From: Segetibacter koreensis DSM 18137
Lineage (GTDB): Bacteria > Bacteroidota > Bacteroidia > Chitinophagales > Chitinophagaceae
DNA length: 64,000 bases
Direction: 5' to 3'
Assembly: GCF_000374045.1 (NCBI RefSeq)
Contig: NZ_KB893370.1
Location: forward strand, 124,001 to 188,000
In this document: piece by piece, positions 18,963 through 28,410 of the stretch
How the letters are laid out: each line of letters begins with the position of its first letter
Position numbering within the stretch: position 1 is the stretch's first letter
Notes under the pieces: model-generated
What the model was told of the DNA's origin: nothing
Databases searched by the model: none
What the model saw: only the letters and a program-made list of their open reading frames with translations
Program-made: the position numbers and the translations under genes

Positions 18963-19619
18963 TTAAATCGCCATTTCTTTAACATCTGCTGAAATAGTTA
19001 ACCTTCCTGCGGTTTTGGTTTTTATTTCGTCAATAGTCACTCCCTGTGCATATTCTATACAGCAAAAACCTTCCTCGATTATATCAAATACGCCGAGGTC
19101 GGTTACTACTTTTTTAACGCAGCCAACTCCCGTTAATGGAAGTGTACAGGTGGATAATAATTTGCTGTTACCTCTGGGGTCAGTATGCTGCATAGCAACA
19201 ATTATATTCTTTGCTGATGCTACCAGGTCCATTGCGCCTCCCATGCCTTTCACCATTTTTCCAGGTATTTTCCAGTTTGCAATGTCACCTTTTTCAGAAA
19301 CTTCCATTGCGCCAAGAACAGTAAAATCAATTCTACCTGCTCTTATCATTCCAAAGCTCACAGCACTGTCAAAAAACACCGATCCGGGAAGCGTGGTAAC
19401 TGTTTGCTTACCTGCATTTATCAAATCAGCATCCTCTTCTCCTTCAAACGGAAACGGTCCCATTCCCAAAAGTCCGTTCTCACTTTGCAATTCTACATTT
19501 ATACCGGCGGGAATATAATTAGCGACGAGTGTGGGAATGCCAATGCCAAGATTTACATAATAACCATTTTTCAATTCTCTTGCTATACGTTGGGCAATCT
19601 GTTCTTTGGTTAAAGCCAT
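18963..19619 (-). CDS. scoB: 3-oxoacid CoA-transferase subunit B
   Basis: 218 residues. The catalytic glutamate E47 is in QSENGLLGMG, preceded by YYVNLGIGIPTLVANYI, and the C-terminal half has GGAMDLVASAKNIIVAMQHT; all are hallmarks of the succinyl-CoA:3-ketoacid CoA-transferase beta subunit. With subunit A upstream (27 bp gap) it moves CoA from succinyl-CoA to acetoacetate. The thiolase gene is downstream. The acetoacetyl specificity rests on similarity to ScoB/AtoA and on the thiolase neighbour. Confidence 0.9.
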   Translation of the reverse strand: MALTKEQIAQRIARELKNGYYVNLGIGIPTLVANYIPAGINVELQSENGLLGMGPFPFEGEEDADLINAGKQTVTTLPGSVFFDSAVSFGMIRAGRIDFTVLGAMEVSEKGDIANWKIPGKMVKGMGGAMDLVASAKNIIVAMQHTDPRGNSKLLSTCTLPLTGVGCVKKVVTDLGVFDIIEEGFCCIEYAQGVTIDEIKTKTAGRLTISADVKEMAI

Positions 19620-19646
19620 TTTTGTATAAAATTTGAATTTTAAAAA

Positions 19647-20354
19647 TCAACTATTACGTTTTCGCACAGTTATTTTTTCAATTCTTTTTTCATAATTACT
19701 CCCTTGAAATATTCGTTTAATATAAATACCGGGAGTATGAATATGATCAGGATTAAGTTCACCTGCAGGCACAAGTTGTTCTACTTCGGCAATCGTTATC
19801 TTACCTGCCATTGCCATTACAGGATTAAAATTACGGGCGGTTTCTTTATAAATGAGATTGCCGCAAGTATCGCCTTTCCACGCCTTTACAATAGCAAAGT
19901 CAGCTTCAAAAGCATACTCCATTAAATAATTTTTTCCATTAAAATTCCTTGTTTCCTTTCCTTCGGCCACTTCTGTTCCTACGCCAGCGGGAAGGTAAAC
20001 GGCCGGAATGCCATATCCGGCGGCAAGACAACGTGTTGCAAGTGTGCCTTGTGGTATTAATTCCACTTCTAGTTCGCCGCTTAATAGCTGGCGCTCAAAT
20101 TCTGCATTTTCTCCTACATAAGAAGAAATCATTTTTTTAATTTGCTTTTTCTTCAACATCAGCCCTATACCAAAGTCATCTATACCTGCATTATTCGATA
20201 TGCACGTTAGCTGATTAACACCTTTTTTAACGAGAGCTGCAATACAATTTTCAGGAATACCGCACAGTCCGAAGCCGCCAAATAGCAGCGTAGCACCAGG
20301 AAACACATCGCGGATTGCTTCATCAGCGTCTTTAACTGTTTTGTTTATCGCCAT
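19647..20354 (-). CDS. scoA: 3-oxoacid CoA-transferase subunit A
   Basis: 235 residues with the oxyanion/glycine loop GGFGLCGIPENCIAAL near the start and the segment NNAGIDDFGIGLML typical of the alpha subunit. It forms the enzyme with the product of the next gene. First gene of the scoA-scoB-thiolase operon. The start ATG at 20354 gives MAINKTVKDADEAI, the usual opening. Confidence 0.9.
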   Translation of the reverse strand: MAINKTVKDADEAIRDVFPGATLLFGGFGLCGIPENCIAALVKKGVNQLTCISNNAGIDDFGIGLMLKKKQIKKMISSYVGENAEFERQLLSGELEVELIPQGTLATRCLAAGYGIPAVYLPAGVGTEVAEGKETRNFNGKNYLMEYAFEADFAIVKAWKGDTCGNLIYKETARNFNPVMAMAGKITIAEVEQLVPAGELNPDHIHTPGIYIKRIFQGSNYEKRIEKITVRKRNS

Positions 20355-20621
20355 TTGGAATCATTTGTGAAAAAAGTACATGAAAAGATAATTCTTATTC
20401 TGCAATATTTTGCACTTAAATACTAATTGGAGGAAAGCTATTTTGAAAACGCTTCTGGCACTGACAGAAATAAGAAAGAGAAAATAAAAAAAGTGAGAAC
20501 AATAATTAGGGCTCAACTGCTAACTTCAGTAAAACAGCCCGTAATAGTACCGGAAAAAATGAAAGTAAAAGCTTACGTTAAAACCGAATTTTGAAGGAGT
20601 TATAAGGGCTTAAAAAGTTAT

Positions 20622-21728
20622 TTATTCTGATTCGCGTACAGGTTTCATATTTGGCACTTTTAAAAGAAAGCTTGTACCTACGCCTGGTGTTGATGCAACG
20701 GATATATCTCCCCCTATTCGTGTAAGCGCCTCTTTTACTATATACAGTCCAATACCCAAACCTGTTACTGTAAAATTGCTTCTAAAAAACATCTTGAAAA
20801 TATTATTTAAGTGATCTTCAATAATGCCAACTCCATTATCTTCTATTAAGATATTAGCTTCCTGTTGGTTAACGTCAATTACTAACTTTACAAAGGGATT
20901 ACATTCATCTGGTTTCTGATATTTAACAGCATTTGAAATAAGATTATTTAAAATAACAGATAGCCTGAAGGCATCGGACCAGAATTCCTCTGGCTGATTT
21001 ACCTGCAAATCGAATATAATAGATCTATTTTGCATGCGGATAAGATCGATGCTATCAGTTGCAAGTTTTTTAAGATCAACAATCTCGTAAGCTTCATCTA
21101 CGCGAACACTTTTATAATATTCTATAACTTTAATGATAAAAAAATCCATCTTGTTCACGCAGCTCTCAATCATGCCCATATAACCGTTCGGATCTTTAAC
21201 GGAACCTTCCATCTTGGCCAGGTTAAGAACTCCCATTACTGACGCCAGCGGAGACCTGAGGTCATGCGACGTACTGTAAACGAACCTATTCAATTCATCA
21301 TTTGTTCTTTGAAGTTCTTCTATTTTAATTTTAAGATTTTGTCTTGTGGTATATACCTCGTAAGCATTTTTTATCGATGTCTGCAGTTCCAGCTTATCCC
21401 ATGGCTTTTTGATATACCTAAAAATTTGTCCCTTATTTATCGCATCAATTATTGCTTCTACGTCAGTATAGCCGGTTAATAATATCCGCATTGGGTCGGG
21501 GTGCGCAGTTCTTACAATATCAAAAAATTCGACTCCCGTTGATTGTGGCATACGCTGGTCAGCAATAATGATATGAACGGTATTATTATTGAGAATATTC
21601 AGACCTTGTGCAGATGAAGTAGCAGTAAAAATATCATAGTTTCTCCGGAAAGTAGCCTTAAACGAGAGAAGGTTATCTTCTTCGTCGTCAATATATAAAA
21701 TAGAGATCTTCTTATTGTTAGCACTCAT
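20622..21728 (-). CDS. Receiver-histidine kinase hybrid, cytosolic
   Basis: 368 residues with no membrane segment. The N-terminal receiver (about 8-125) has the acidic pocket D14-D15-E16 and phospho-acceptor D57 (IIIADQRMP), plus the lysine of YIKKPW. A coiled linker leads to a histidine kinase: H155 in STSHDLRSPLA, the N box NLISNAVKY, and ATP lid motifs IEDNGVGI and GLGIGLYIV. A receiver in front of a kinase usually lets one phosphorelay gate another. Last gene of a four-gene operon, 12 bp after the 7TM sensor kinase, its likely upstream partner. The receiver closely resembles the stand-alone receiver at 25583. Confidence 0.85.
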   Translation of the reverse strand: MSANNKKISILYIDDEEDNLLSFKATFRRNYDIFTATSSAQGLNILNNNTVHIIIADQRMPQSTGVEFFDIVRTAHPDPMRILLTGYTDVEAIIDAINKGQIFRYIKKPWDKLELQTSIKNAYEVYTTRQNLKIKIEELQRTNDELNRFVYSTSHDLRSPLASVMGVLNLAKMEGSVKDPNGYMGMIESCVNKMDFFIIKVIEYYKSVRVDEAYEIVDLKKLATDSIDLIRMQNRSIIFDLQVNQPEEFWSDAFRLSVILNNLISNAVKYQKPDECNPFVKLVIDVNQQEANILIEDNGVGIIEDHLNNIFKMFFRSNFTVTGLGIGLYIVKEALTRIGGDISVASTPGVGTSFLLKVPNMKPVRESE

Positions 21729-21740
21729 TATTTATATGAA

Positions 21741-23966
21741 TTAAATTATGGGTTTTCCGGGTATTATATTATTTAATGTTATTATAAACTCACATCCTTT
21801 TCCTTCTTCAGAAATCACTTCAATTTTTCCTGAATGTTCTTTAATGATTTTAAAAACTATAGCCATTCCTAATCCTGTTCCTTCTCCAACATCTTTTGTT
21901 GTAAAGAACGGATCATAAATTTTTTGCTTTACCTCTTCTGACATTCCTTTTCCCGTATCCTTAATCCTTATTTCAATTTCATCCTCGACAACACGGTTTG
22001 TGGTAATTATTATTTTCTCGTCCGTGCCTATATTTTCTTTTGCCTTAATAGCGTGTATCGCATTGGACAAAATATTCATAAATACCTGGTTCAGCTTTCC
22101 TGGATAACATTCTATAGTTCCATCTGCATTGTACTCTTTTACAACAGTAATATTAGCAGGAATATTGCTTCGCAATAAAATCAGAGTTGAGTCTATTCCT
22201 TCATGAATGTTTACCGTTTTTATTACGCTCTCATCTAACCTGCTAAAAGTTCTCAGGCCTCTTACAATTTCTGCGGTCCTTTCTGCACCATTTTCTATAC
22301 CAGTCATTAGGCTTGTGATCTCATCTTTTACAAAATCTATATCAATACTTTTTTTCAATGATTCTATTTGTTTCAAATGAGATGCCACCTCCTGGCTGTC
22401 TAGCGTATGCAGCTTGCTATATTCATCTATCACCTCTACCAAATCTTTAAAATCCAGCTGCAATGGTTTGATATTGCTTTTTACAAAATTGATCGGGTTG
22501 TTTATTTCATGAGCGATACCTGCCGTCAACTGACCCAAAGAAGCCATCTTTTCAGCCTCTACCAGTTGTATCTGTGTTCCTTTCAAATTTTTAAATGCCC
22601 CAGACAATTGCTCATTAGTCGTTTGTAATTCCTCGGTTCTTTCCGCTACCTTTCTTTCAAGCACTATATTTTGCTCCCTTACCAATTTTTCATTTTCTCT
22701 TGATATTTTTAAAGCCTCCGCCTGCGATGTTTCTTTTTCTTTTTTCAAAATGTTTATTCTATCGGCCAGGGCCAAAGACAATAATGCAACCTCTATCGCT
22801 GACCCGATATAAAAGATATAGGCAGTGAAAGTGTTATAAGGCAACAAGTTAATGTTTATAAAAATTAAAACAATAAAAGATAGTAATAAAGCAAGCCAGG
22901 CGATCAGGTAAAAAACGGCCGGACGAAAACCCCGTTTGGCTAAATGAATAGAAACTATTAATACGACGATAACACTAAGAAGGCCATTAAAGTTTAAAAT
23001 ATAATAGCTGAAAGAAATGTAGCCTAATATGCTTAAAACTAATCCTGCGATATACACACCAATAAGTCCTTTTAAAAGTACATGGGCTTTACGAAAAAAC
23101 CGGGAAGTATGCAGAAATATCATTGAAAACAAAATACCGGTGACAGTAGCAAAAGTAGATGTCCAAATAACAGCATATTTATTTATTGAAGGAAAATTTG
23201 GCCAAAAATATCTATAGGCATAACCACCTAGCGTTAATTGTGCAAGTGCTAGAAAGAAAATGTAAATAATATAATACAGGTAGTTGTTATCACGAGTAGA
23301 GAAATAAAGAAAAAGATTGTAAAGAAACATAATACCTAAAATGCCCAGGTAGGAACTCATAATAAAGGTCTGAAAAATAATAGAATCAGCTAACCCATTA
23401 TATGCACATACAGAAGCAGGAAGAACAATAGGATGTTCACTTGTAATATGAACTAAATATTCCCCTTCCTGGCCTACAGGAAGATTTAAGTTTAAAATAA
23501 TATCAGGTGAAGCAACGATGGTATGTTTCAAAGGCAACTCATTACCTCCTTCAGTTATAAGAGACAAACCGGCGTTGTTTTTTTTATAGACACTTACACG
23601 TCCGAGATTTGAGAAAGCAATATTTAAATAAACAGAAGGCGATGAAGAATTATTTACAGCTCTAAATTTTAACCAGACGCTTTTTATAACAGGATTATAA
23701 TTGGGAGTACCACCTGTTACAGTATTAAATTTTTTTTGTGTTACCGTTTCTAAAGATGAAAAAGTGTCTTTGTCTACATGTTCTTCAACATAATTTCCAA
23801 TAGAAATGGTTGGATGACTGTCGGTAATGCTTATTACAGGAGCAGCTTGTACATCTGCAATAAACAAAGTTGAAAGAACAATTAAAAAAAAAGCAATTAC
23901 AAACCTGGTATTTCCGTAAGATGTATTGGTACTCAAATAAAAACTTTTCATAAAGTTAGAAAACAA
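21741..23966 (-). CDS. 7TMR-DISM sensor histidine kinase
   Basis: 741 residues. A signal segment (about 22-42) precedes a periplasmic 7TMR-DISMED2-like beta domain (about 45-195), then seven membrane helices (about 200-400), a coiled coil (about 405-475) and a HisKA kinase with H486 in GIAHEINNP and the lid motifs IKDTGKGM and GTGLGMAIV. DISM receptors are thought to bind carbohydrates or other small ligands outside the membrane. The gene overlaps the ICMT-like gene upstream by 11 bp (a second ATG at 23951 would avoid the overlap). Its position between a synthase-like pair and a receiver kinase suggests it is the sensor of that product (inference). Confidence 0.85.
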   Translation of the reverse strand: MFSNFMKSFYLSTNTSYGNTRFVIAFFLIVLSTLFIADVQAAPVISITDSHPTISIGNYVEEHVDKDTFSSLETVTQKKFNTVTGGTPNYNPVIKSVWLKFRAVNNSSSPSVYLNIAFSNLGRVSVYKKNNAGLSLITEGGNELPLKHTIVASPDIILNLNLPVGQEGEYLVHITSEHPIVLPASVCAYNGLADSIIFQTFIMSSYLGILGIMFLYNLFLYFSTRDNNYLYYIIYIFFLALAQLTLGGYAYRYFWPNFPSINKYAVIWTSTFATVTGILFSMIFLHTSRFFRKAHVLLKGLIGVYIAGLVLSILGYISFSYYILNFNGLLSVIVVLIVSIHLAKRGFRPAVFYLIAWLALLLSFIVLIFININLLPYNTFTAYIFYIGSAIEVALLSLALADRINILKKEKETSQAEALKISRENEKLVREQNIVLERKVAERTEELQTTNEQLSGAFKNLKGTQIQLVEAEKMASLGQLTAGIAHEINNPINFVKSNIKPLQLDFKDLVEVIDEYSKLHTLDSQEVASHLKQIESLKKSIDIDFVKDEITSLMTGIENGAERTAEIVRGLRTFSRLDESVIKTVNIHEGIDSTLILLRSNIPANITVVKEYNADGTIECYPGKLNQVFMNILSNAIHAIKAKENIGTDEKIIITTNRVVEDEIEIRIKDTGKGMSEEVKQKIYDPFFTTKDVGEGTGLGMAIVFKIIKEHSGKIEVISEEGKGCEFIITLNNIIPGKPII

Positions 23967-24594
23967 AAGGAATTATTTTTTTTGTTTGAATCATGTATTC
24001 TTTGTAGCTGTTTCCAAAATGCTCTATCAATTTCCGTTCTTCAATGCCTATACGAACATAATAAGCAATGCTCATAGCAATAATTGATACAACAATTCCT
24101 GTAACGCTTTCTAATAAAACTGCTCCGCCTGTTATACTAAGAAAAGCAGCAAAATAACTGGGATGTCTTATGATCTTGTAAGGCCCGGAATTTATCAGCT
24201 GGTGCGCTTTTTTAATTTGAACAGTAGGCGTAAAAAATTGTCCCAGTGTTTTTACTGCCCACGCTCTAAACCAAATGCCTGTAGCAATCATTACAACACC
24301 TAGGGCAGTTATCCAATTATAATCATTGGCTGAAGCACTAAAATAGGCCCAGTCTACTATGGGGACGACTCCACTTATCAAAGACATAGAAAGAATAAGT
24401 ATTACAGAAAATTTATCGCTTTGCTTTTTATCACTTGTTTCTGCAATACTAAAAGCAGGCTGGGTTAGCCATATACAAATACTTCCAGCTATAATAACTA
24501 AGATTTTAGGATGAAAAATCAATGAAGGGTTTCCCAATAATGGGAGAAATACCATTAGTATATTACTAATAATTGAGAGAGCAACTTTTTTCAT
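23956..24594 (-). CDS. ICMT-like membrane methyltransferase
   Basis: 212 residues with about five membrane segments. The C-terminal signature is that of isoprenylcysteine carboxyl methyltransferase/PEMT-like enzymes: IIRHPSYFAAF, then EERKLIEHFGNSYKEYM and a final proline in KIIPFVF. Such enzymes use S-adenosylmethionine to methylate a lipid-like or carboxyl-bearing substrate at the membrane. Bacteria generally lack prenylated-protein substrates, so the target here is open. It overlaps its upstream gene by 29 bp and the sensor kinase by 11 bp, so it belongs to the same operon and perhaps modifies the upstream enzyme's product (inference). Confidence 0.8.
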   Translation of the reverse strand: MKKVALSIISNILMVFLPLLGNPSLIFHPKILVIIAGSICIWLTQPAFSIAETSDKKQSDKFSVILILSMSLISGVVPIVDWAYFSASANDYNWITALGVVMIATGIWFRAWAVKTLGQFFTPTVQIKKAHQLINSGPYKIIRHPSYFAAFLSITGGAVLLESVTGIVVSIIAMSIAYYVRIGIEERKLIEHFGNSYKEYMIQTKKIIPFVF

Positions 24595-25363
24595 TGGATA
24601 AGATTATTTCAAAGGGTTTAGTAGGCATGAGCACATCCAACTTAAATTCATTTGGATTAGCACTGGCAATTTTTAAAGAATAATGGATTTTTACTAATTT
24701 ATTTTTAAAAGGCGATTTCTCCTCTGCTATATGGTCAAGATTTTTTCTAAGAAAAAATATTTTTTCTCTTTCTCTGGGATGTGCCTCTGGTAGATTAATA
24801 GCGTCTTCGGTATAAAGGGCTGTTGCAAGAAGGTCAAGGTTAGGATAATAAAAAGTTCCTTTATCGCCGATATTTTCCATTTCGGTTCCCCCTATCCAAC
24901 TTTTAAATCTTACCGTCGTGGGCGAACACAATGTAAACAATACTTTTACACCTATTTGCTCTGCAATTGCGACTGCTACTCGTGACGGAAATAAACTTCC
25001 AATTCCAAAACCCGCAACTTCTTTCGAATTCCATAATCCTGACAACTCTGCTGCGCCAAACTGCGAATAATATTTTACGATCTCATAAATTTTTGGATCC
25101 ATCTTGCCTGTAGCTTCTTCTATTGGCAACGGATTTATTCCATTTGCCGCTTGCACCCTTGCTCCGCCGTATAATTTCTCACCATCTAAACTTTCAACAA
25201 CTATAACGAAGATGGCAGGATTATACATCCAGTCATCAGTATTTGTAGTAATATTTTCTATTCCATAAATAGATAAAACACGTCTGTGGCCACTGATAAA
25301 CCTAAGACACGTATCAGGATCCTCAATGGCTCTGAAGGCTCTTATTTTTATTTCTGTTATCAT
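24566..25363 (-). CDS. GNAT/autoinducer-synthase-like acyltransferase (putative)
   Basis: 265 residues, soluble. I recognise no exact family, but the layout recalls the acyl-homoserine-lactone synthase/FeeM branch of the GNAT fold: HRRVLSIYGI, a strand pair ending in DGEKLYGGARVQ (compare the conserved Arg of LuxI-type enzymes), AAELSGLWNS (compare the E-x-S-R-F motif), a glycine turn GFGIGSLFPSR before a helix, then GVKVLFTLCSPTTV and a FKSWIGG turn. It may acylate an amino-acid-like substrate. It opens the operon with the methyltransferase, the 7TM sensor and the receiver-kinase. The fold call is moderate, the product unknown. Confidence 0.5.
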   Translation of the reverse strand: MITEIKIRAFRAIEDPDTCLRFISGHRRVLSIYGIENITTNTDDWMYNPAIFVIVVESLDGEKLYGGARVQAANGINPLPIEEATGKMDPKIYEIVKYYSQFGAAELSGLWNSKEVAGFGIGSLFPSRVAVAIAEQIGVKVLFTLCSPTTVRFKSWIGGTEMENIGDKGTFYYPNLDLLATALYTEDAINLPEAHPREREKIFFLRKNLDHIAEEKSPFKNKLVKIHYSLKIASANPNEFKLDVLMPTKPFEIILSNEKSCSLNY

Positions 25364-25582
25364 TTGGATTCAAGGGGGGATAATTAAAGAGTGTCGTTGT
25401 ACAATAATAACGATCAATTAATAAAAAAATTTTGTATCTGCAAGTATTCCGTAAAATTTGTTGACCTTTTTATTAAAAATTTTCTACTTACAACAATTAT
25501 TATTCTTTTCAGCCGTTTTATTGCTATGGTTTGTTGTAGTAACAAGCAGAAATCAATAAACTAAATAACAATTCTAAATTAT

Positions 25583-26047
25583 ATGAGCGACAAGAATATT
25601 AATGTTTTGTATATTGACGATGAGGTTAATAACCTAAATTCTTTTAAAGCAACCTTCAGAAGAAACTTCAATATTACGACAGCAGAATCCGCTGACGAAG
25701 CATTGAAAATTTTGGAAAAAGAAACTATTCATGTTATTCTAAGTGACCAACGTATGCCTAAAATGACAGGGATAGAATTTTTTGAAAGCATTCAAACAGT
25801 ATTTCCAAATCCCATTCGTATTCTAATTACCGGGTATACAGATATTAATGCTGTAATTGATGCCATAAACCGCGGGCAGGTGTACAAATACTTAACAAAA
25901 CCCTGGATCGAGGATGATGTAAAAATATTTGTAGAAAAAGCTTTTGAAGTATACAGATTAAGAAAAGAAAATATTGACCTCACCAATAAATTGATTGACG
26001 TAAATAAAAAGCTCGAATTCCTGGCAAGACAAGCACTTCTATCTTAA
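25583..26047 (+). CDS. Stand-alone response-regulator receiver
   Basis: 154 residues: a receiver (VLYIDDEVNN; phospho-acceptor Asp in VILSDQRMPK; conserved Lys in YLTKPW) with a short helical tail and no DNA-binding or enzymatic output. It is strikingly like the receiver of the hybrid kinase at 20622 (both share SFKATFRRN, DQRMP, ITGYTD/LTGYTD, VIDAIN/IIDAIN, KPW). It is transcribed away from the signalling operon, sharing 219 bp of upstream DNA with it, so it probably is part of the same circuit, perhaps as a phosphate sink or shuttle (inference). Confidence 0.85.
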   Translation: MSDKNINVLYIDDEVNNLNSFKATFRRNFNITTAESADEALKILEKETIHVILSDQRMPKMTGIEFFESIQTVFPNPIRILITGYTDINAVIDAINRGQVYKYLTKPWIEDDVKIFVEKAFEVYRLRKENIDLTNKLIDVNKKLEFLARQALLS

Positions 26048-26127
26048 ACACATGGATAGAGAGCGCATAGCCGCTATTTTCCTTTCGAGGAAATTCGAAT
26101 AACGTATTTTATAGAACGATAAAAAAT

Positions 26128-28365
26128 CTATTTTAATAAATCAAATATTCTTTGTTTTATTGTTTTTTTCACTGAAGCGATTTCCTGCAAAAAAGGCAAT
26201 ACTTCCTTCTGAGTGGCGATATTAAACCTGGCAGCAGTAGTACCATTACCTATTTTAATAGTATAAGCTTTTGCTTCAAGTGCTGTAAACATATCTTCAT
26301 CTGTTGTGTCATCACCGATACATAAGGTAAAGTCAGGGTTTAGCTTATTAAATACTTTCAATGCTGTCATACCTTTATCCATGCCGGTTAACCTGATCTC
26401 TAACACTTTGTTCCCATCTATTACCTGCAGTGGACTATTGGCTGTTAATTGTGAAAGATTGTTTAATAGTTCCCGGGACCTTAAAAACCCTAAATCCGCA
26501 TGTGCATTTCTATAATGCCACGTGATCGTGTTTTGCTTTTCCTCTATGTGAGAACCAGGGCATCTGAAAACATATGCTTCCAGCATAGGTCTTATCTCTT
26601 CTTTCCAGCCTGAAGGTACATTTGTCTGGGACTCCCACTCTCCGTTTTTATATCTGATAAAAGAACCATGCTCTGCAATGAAATTCAACTTTAAATGCCC
26701 AAGCCATTTTTGCAATGTATCAGCATCTCTGCCACTGATAATTACTACTTCATTCTTTACATCTGCCGATAATTCCTCTAAAAACTTTATGACGTCTCTT
26801 GACGGTGAAGCATGAGATGGCATTTTAGTCAAAGGTGTTAAAGTGCCATCATAATCGAGCAAAATACACCTCTTAACTGCCTTAGAATAATCATTTTTTA
26901 TTTTTCGAATTGCGTTGGCATCTAACAGCTTTACCTGCATTTTTTCCTGGTCTTTCTTAATTTTTGAAAGCTGGTCCAAAAAATCATTAACCCATTGTAC
27001 AACATCGTACTCCGACAATCGTTTTTGCATTGCCTGTATGCGGTGCTTTTGTTCCTCCAATGGCATTTTCAACGCAGAAGCAATGGTATCAGCCATTTCC
27101 TCAGTATCTGTTGGGTTTACCAGTAGTGCATCATTTAGTTCGCTTGCAGCACCGGTTAACTCACTTAAAATTAAAACGCCACCTTCTTTGCTGCTGGCGA
27201 CATATTCCTTCGCGACTAAGTTCATTCCATCCCGTAGTGGAGTTATCAATGCAATATTGGCCGCAAGGTATAATCCGCACAACTCCTGAAAAGGCAAATG
27301 ATTATACCTATAAATAAGTGGCTGCCATTGTATAGTAGAAAACTTACCGTTTATTTCACTTACCTTCTCCTCTATCATTCTTTTTCTGTCGTTGTAAGCA
27401 GCTATTTTGTCCCTCGACGGAATAATATTCAGAATAAAAATGACTTTTTCTCGCCATTCAGGGTATCGCTCTAAAAAATTCTGATACCCTTGCAGCCTGT
27501 AGTTAAGCCCTTTTGTATAATCAAGGCGGTCAACAGAAAAAATAAGTTTTTTATCTTTAAAATTTTTAAGTAAATCATTTTTATAAGCAATAACTTCTTT
27601 ATCTTCTGACGCTTTTTTAAATTTATTAAAATCAATTCCTATCGGAAAAAGGTCTGCACGCACTACACGGTTTTCAAATTGCAGAAGGCTGTATTGATTC
27701 TCTAATCCCAAAACCATTTTTGCAGAATTGATAAAATATCGTGCATATTCATACGTGTGAAAACCAATTAAATCAGCGCCCATTAATCCTTCAAGTATAC
27801 TTTTTTTCCACTGCAGGGGCAGCAGCCTGAAAATTTCATAAGAAGGAAAAGGAATATGAAGAAAAAAGCCAATCGTAGCGTCAGGATTTTGCCTGCGAAG
27901 CATCTGGGGCAGGATCATTAATTGATAATCGTGGATCCAAATGACGTCATCGGGCCTGACGATTTCATTGATACTATCGGCAAACATTTGATTTACCTTA
28001 TAGTAAGCTTCAAAATGCTGCTTTTCAAATTCTGTCAAAGATGGAAAATAATGAAAAAGAGGCCATATTGTTGAATTTGAAAATCCATTATAATAATCAG
28101 AGTAAAGTTGATCTTCTATAAATACCGGTTTAATAGAAAAATCGGTACTCTGAAGCTTGTCTTTATTTTCATTCCAGTCGTTTTCGTCAAAATCGCAACT
28201 TCCTACCCAGATTTTTTCACTAAATTTTCCCTTATCATTGCTTTGGTCAAAATAGCCTTTTAAAGCAGAAACCAATCCACCCGAACTTTGCCTTATTTTC
28301 ACATCTTCACCGCTCTTATCTAATGAAAACGGTAACCTGTTAGATATTATAATTAATCTACCCAT
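26128..28365 (-). CDS. otsAB: Bifunctional trehalose-6-phosphate synthase/phosphatase (OtsA-OtsB fusion)
   Basis: 745 residues. The first about 470 are a GT20 trehalose-6-phosphate synthase (IIISNRLPFSL and SSGGLVSAL at the start, VWIHDYQL, DRLDYTKGL, PLRDGMNLVAKEYVAS). The rest is a HAD-family trehalose-6-phosphatase (LLDYDGTLTPL with the nucleophile Asp, IISGRD, GDDTTDEDMF). One polypeptide therefore makes trehalose from UDP-glucose and glucose-6-phosphate, an osmo- and desiccation protectant, in the cytosol. Such fusions are common in Bacteroidota. It converges on the receiver gene (81 bp gap). Confidence 0.95.
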   Translation of the reverse strand: MGRLIIISNRLPFSLDKSGEDVKIRQSSGGLVSALKGYFDQSNDKGKFSEKIWVGSCDFDENDWNENKDKLQSTDFSIKPVFIEDQLYSDYYNGFSNSTIWPLFHYFPSLTEFEKQHFEAYYKVNQMFADSINEIVRPDDVIWIHDYQLMILPQMLRRQNPDATIGFFLHIPFPSYEIFRLLPLQWKKSILEGLMGADLIGFHTYEYARYFINSAKMVLGLENQYSLLQFENRVVRADLFPIGIDFNKFKKASEDKEVIAYKNDLLKNFKDKKLIFSVDRLDYTKGLNYRLQGYQNFLERYPEWREKVIFILNIIPSRDKIAAYNDRKRMIEEKVSEINGKFSTIQWQPLIYRYNHLPFQELCGLYLAANIALITPLRDGMNLVAKEYVASSKEGGVLILSELTGAASELNDALLVNPTDTEEMADTIASALKMPLEEQKHRIQAMQKRLSEYDVVQWVNDFLDQLSKIKKDQEKMQVKLLDANAIRKIKNDYSKAVKRCILLDYDGTLTPLTKMPSHASPSRDVIKFLEELSADVKNEVVIISGRDADTLQKWLGHLKLNFIAEHGSFIRYKNGEWESQTNVPSGWKEEIRPMLEAYVFRCPGSHIEEKQNTITWHYRNAHADLGFLRSRELLNNLSQLTANSPLQVIDGNKVLEIRLTGMDKGMTALKVFNKLNPDFTLCIGDDTTDEDMFTALEAKAYTIKIGNGTTAARFNIATQKEVLPFLQEIASVKKTIKQRIFDLLK

Positions 28366-28402
28366 CTATTAATATTTGATCAGGAAATTTTTCTTCCAAC
28401 TC

Positions 28403-28410
28403 CAAAATTA
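28403..28410 (-). promoter_or_regulatory. Possible -7 element of otsAB
   Basis: On the minus strand TAATTTTG matches TAnnTTTG about 40 bp upstream of the start. The -33 element is not clear. Confidence 0.35.
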
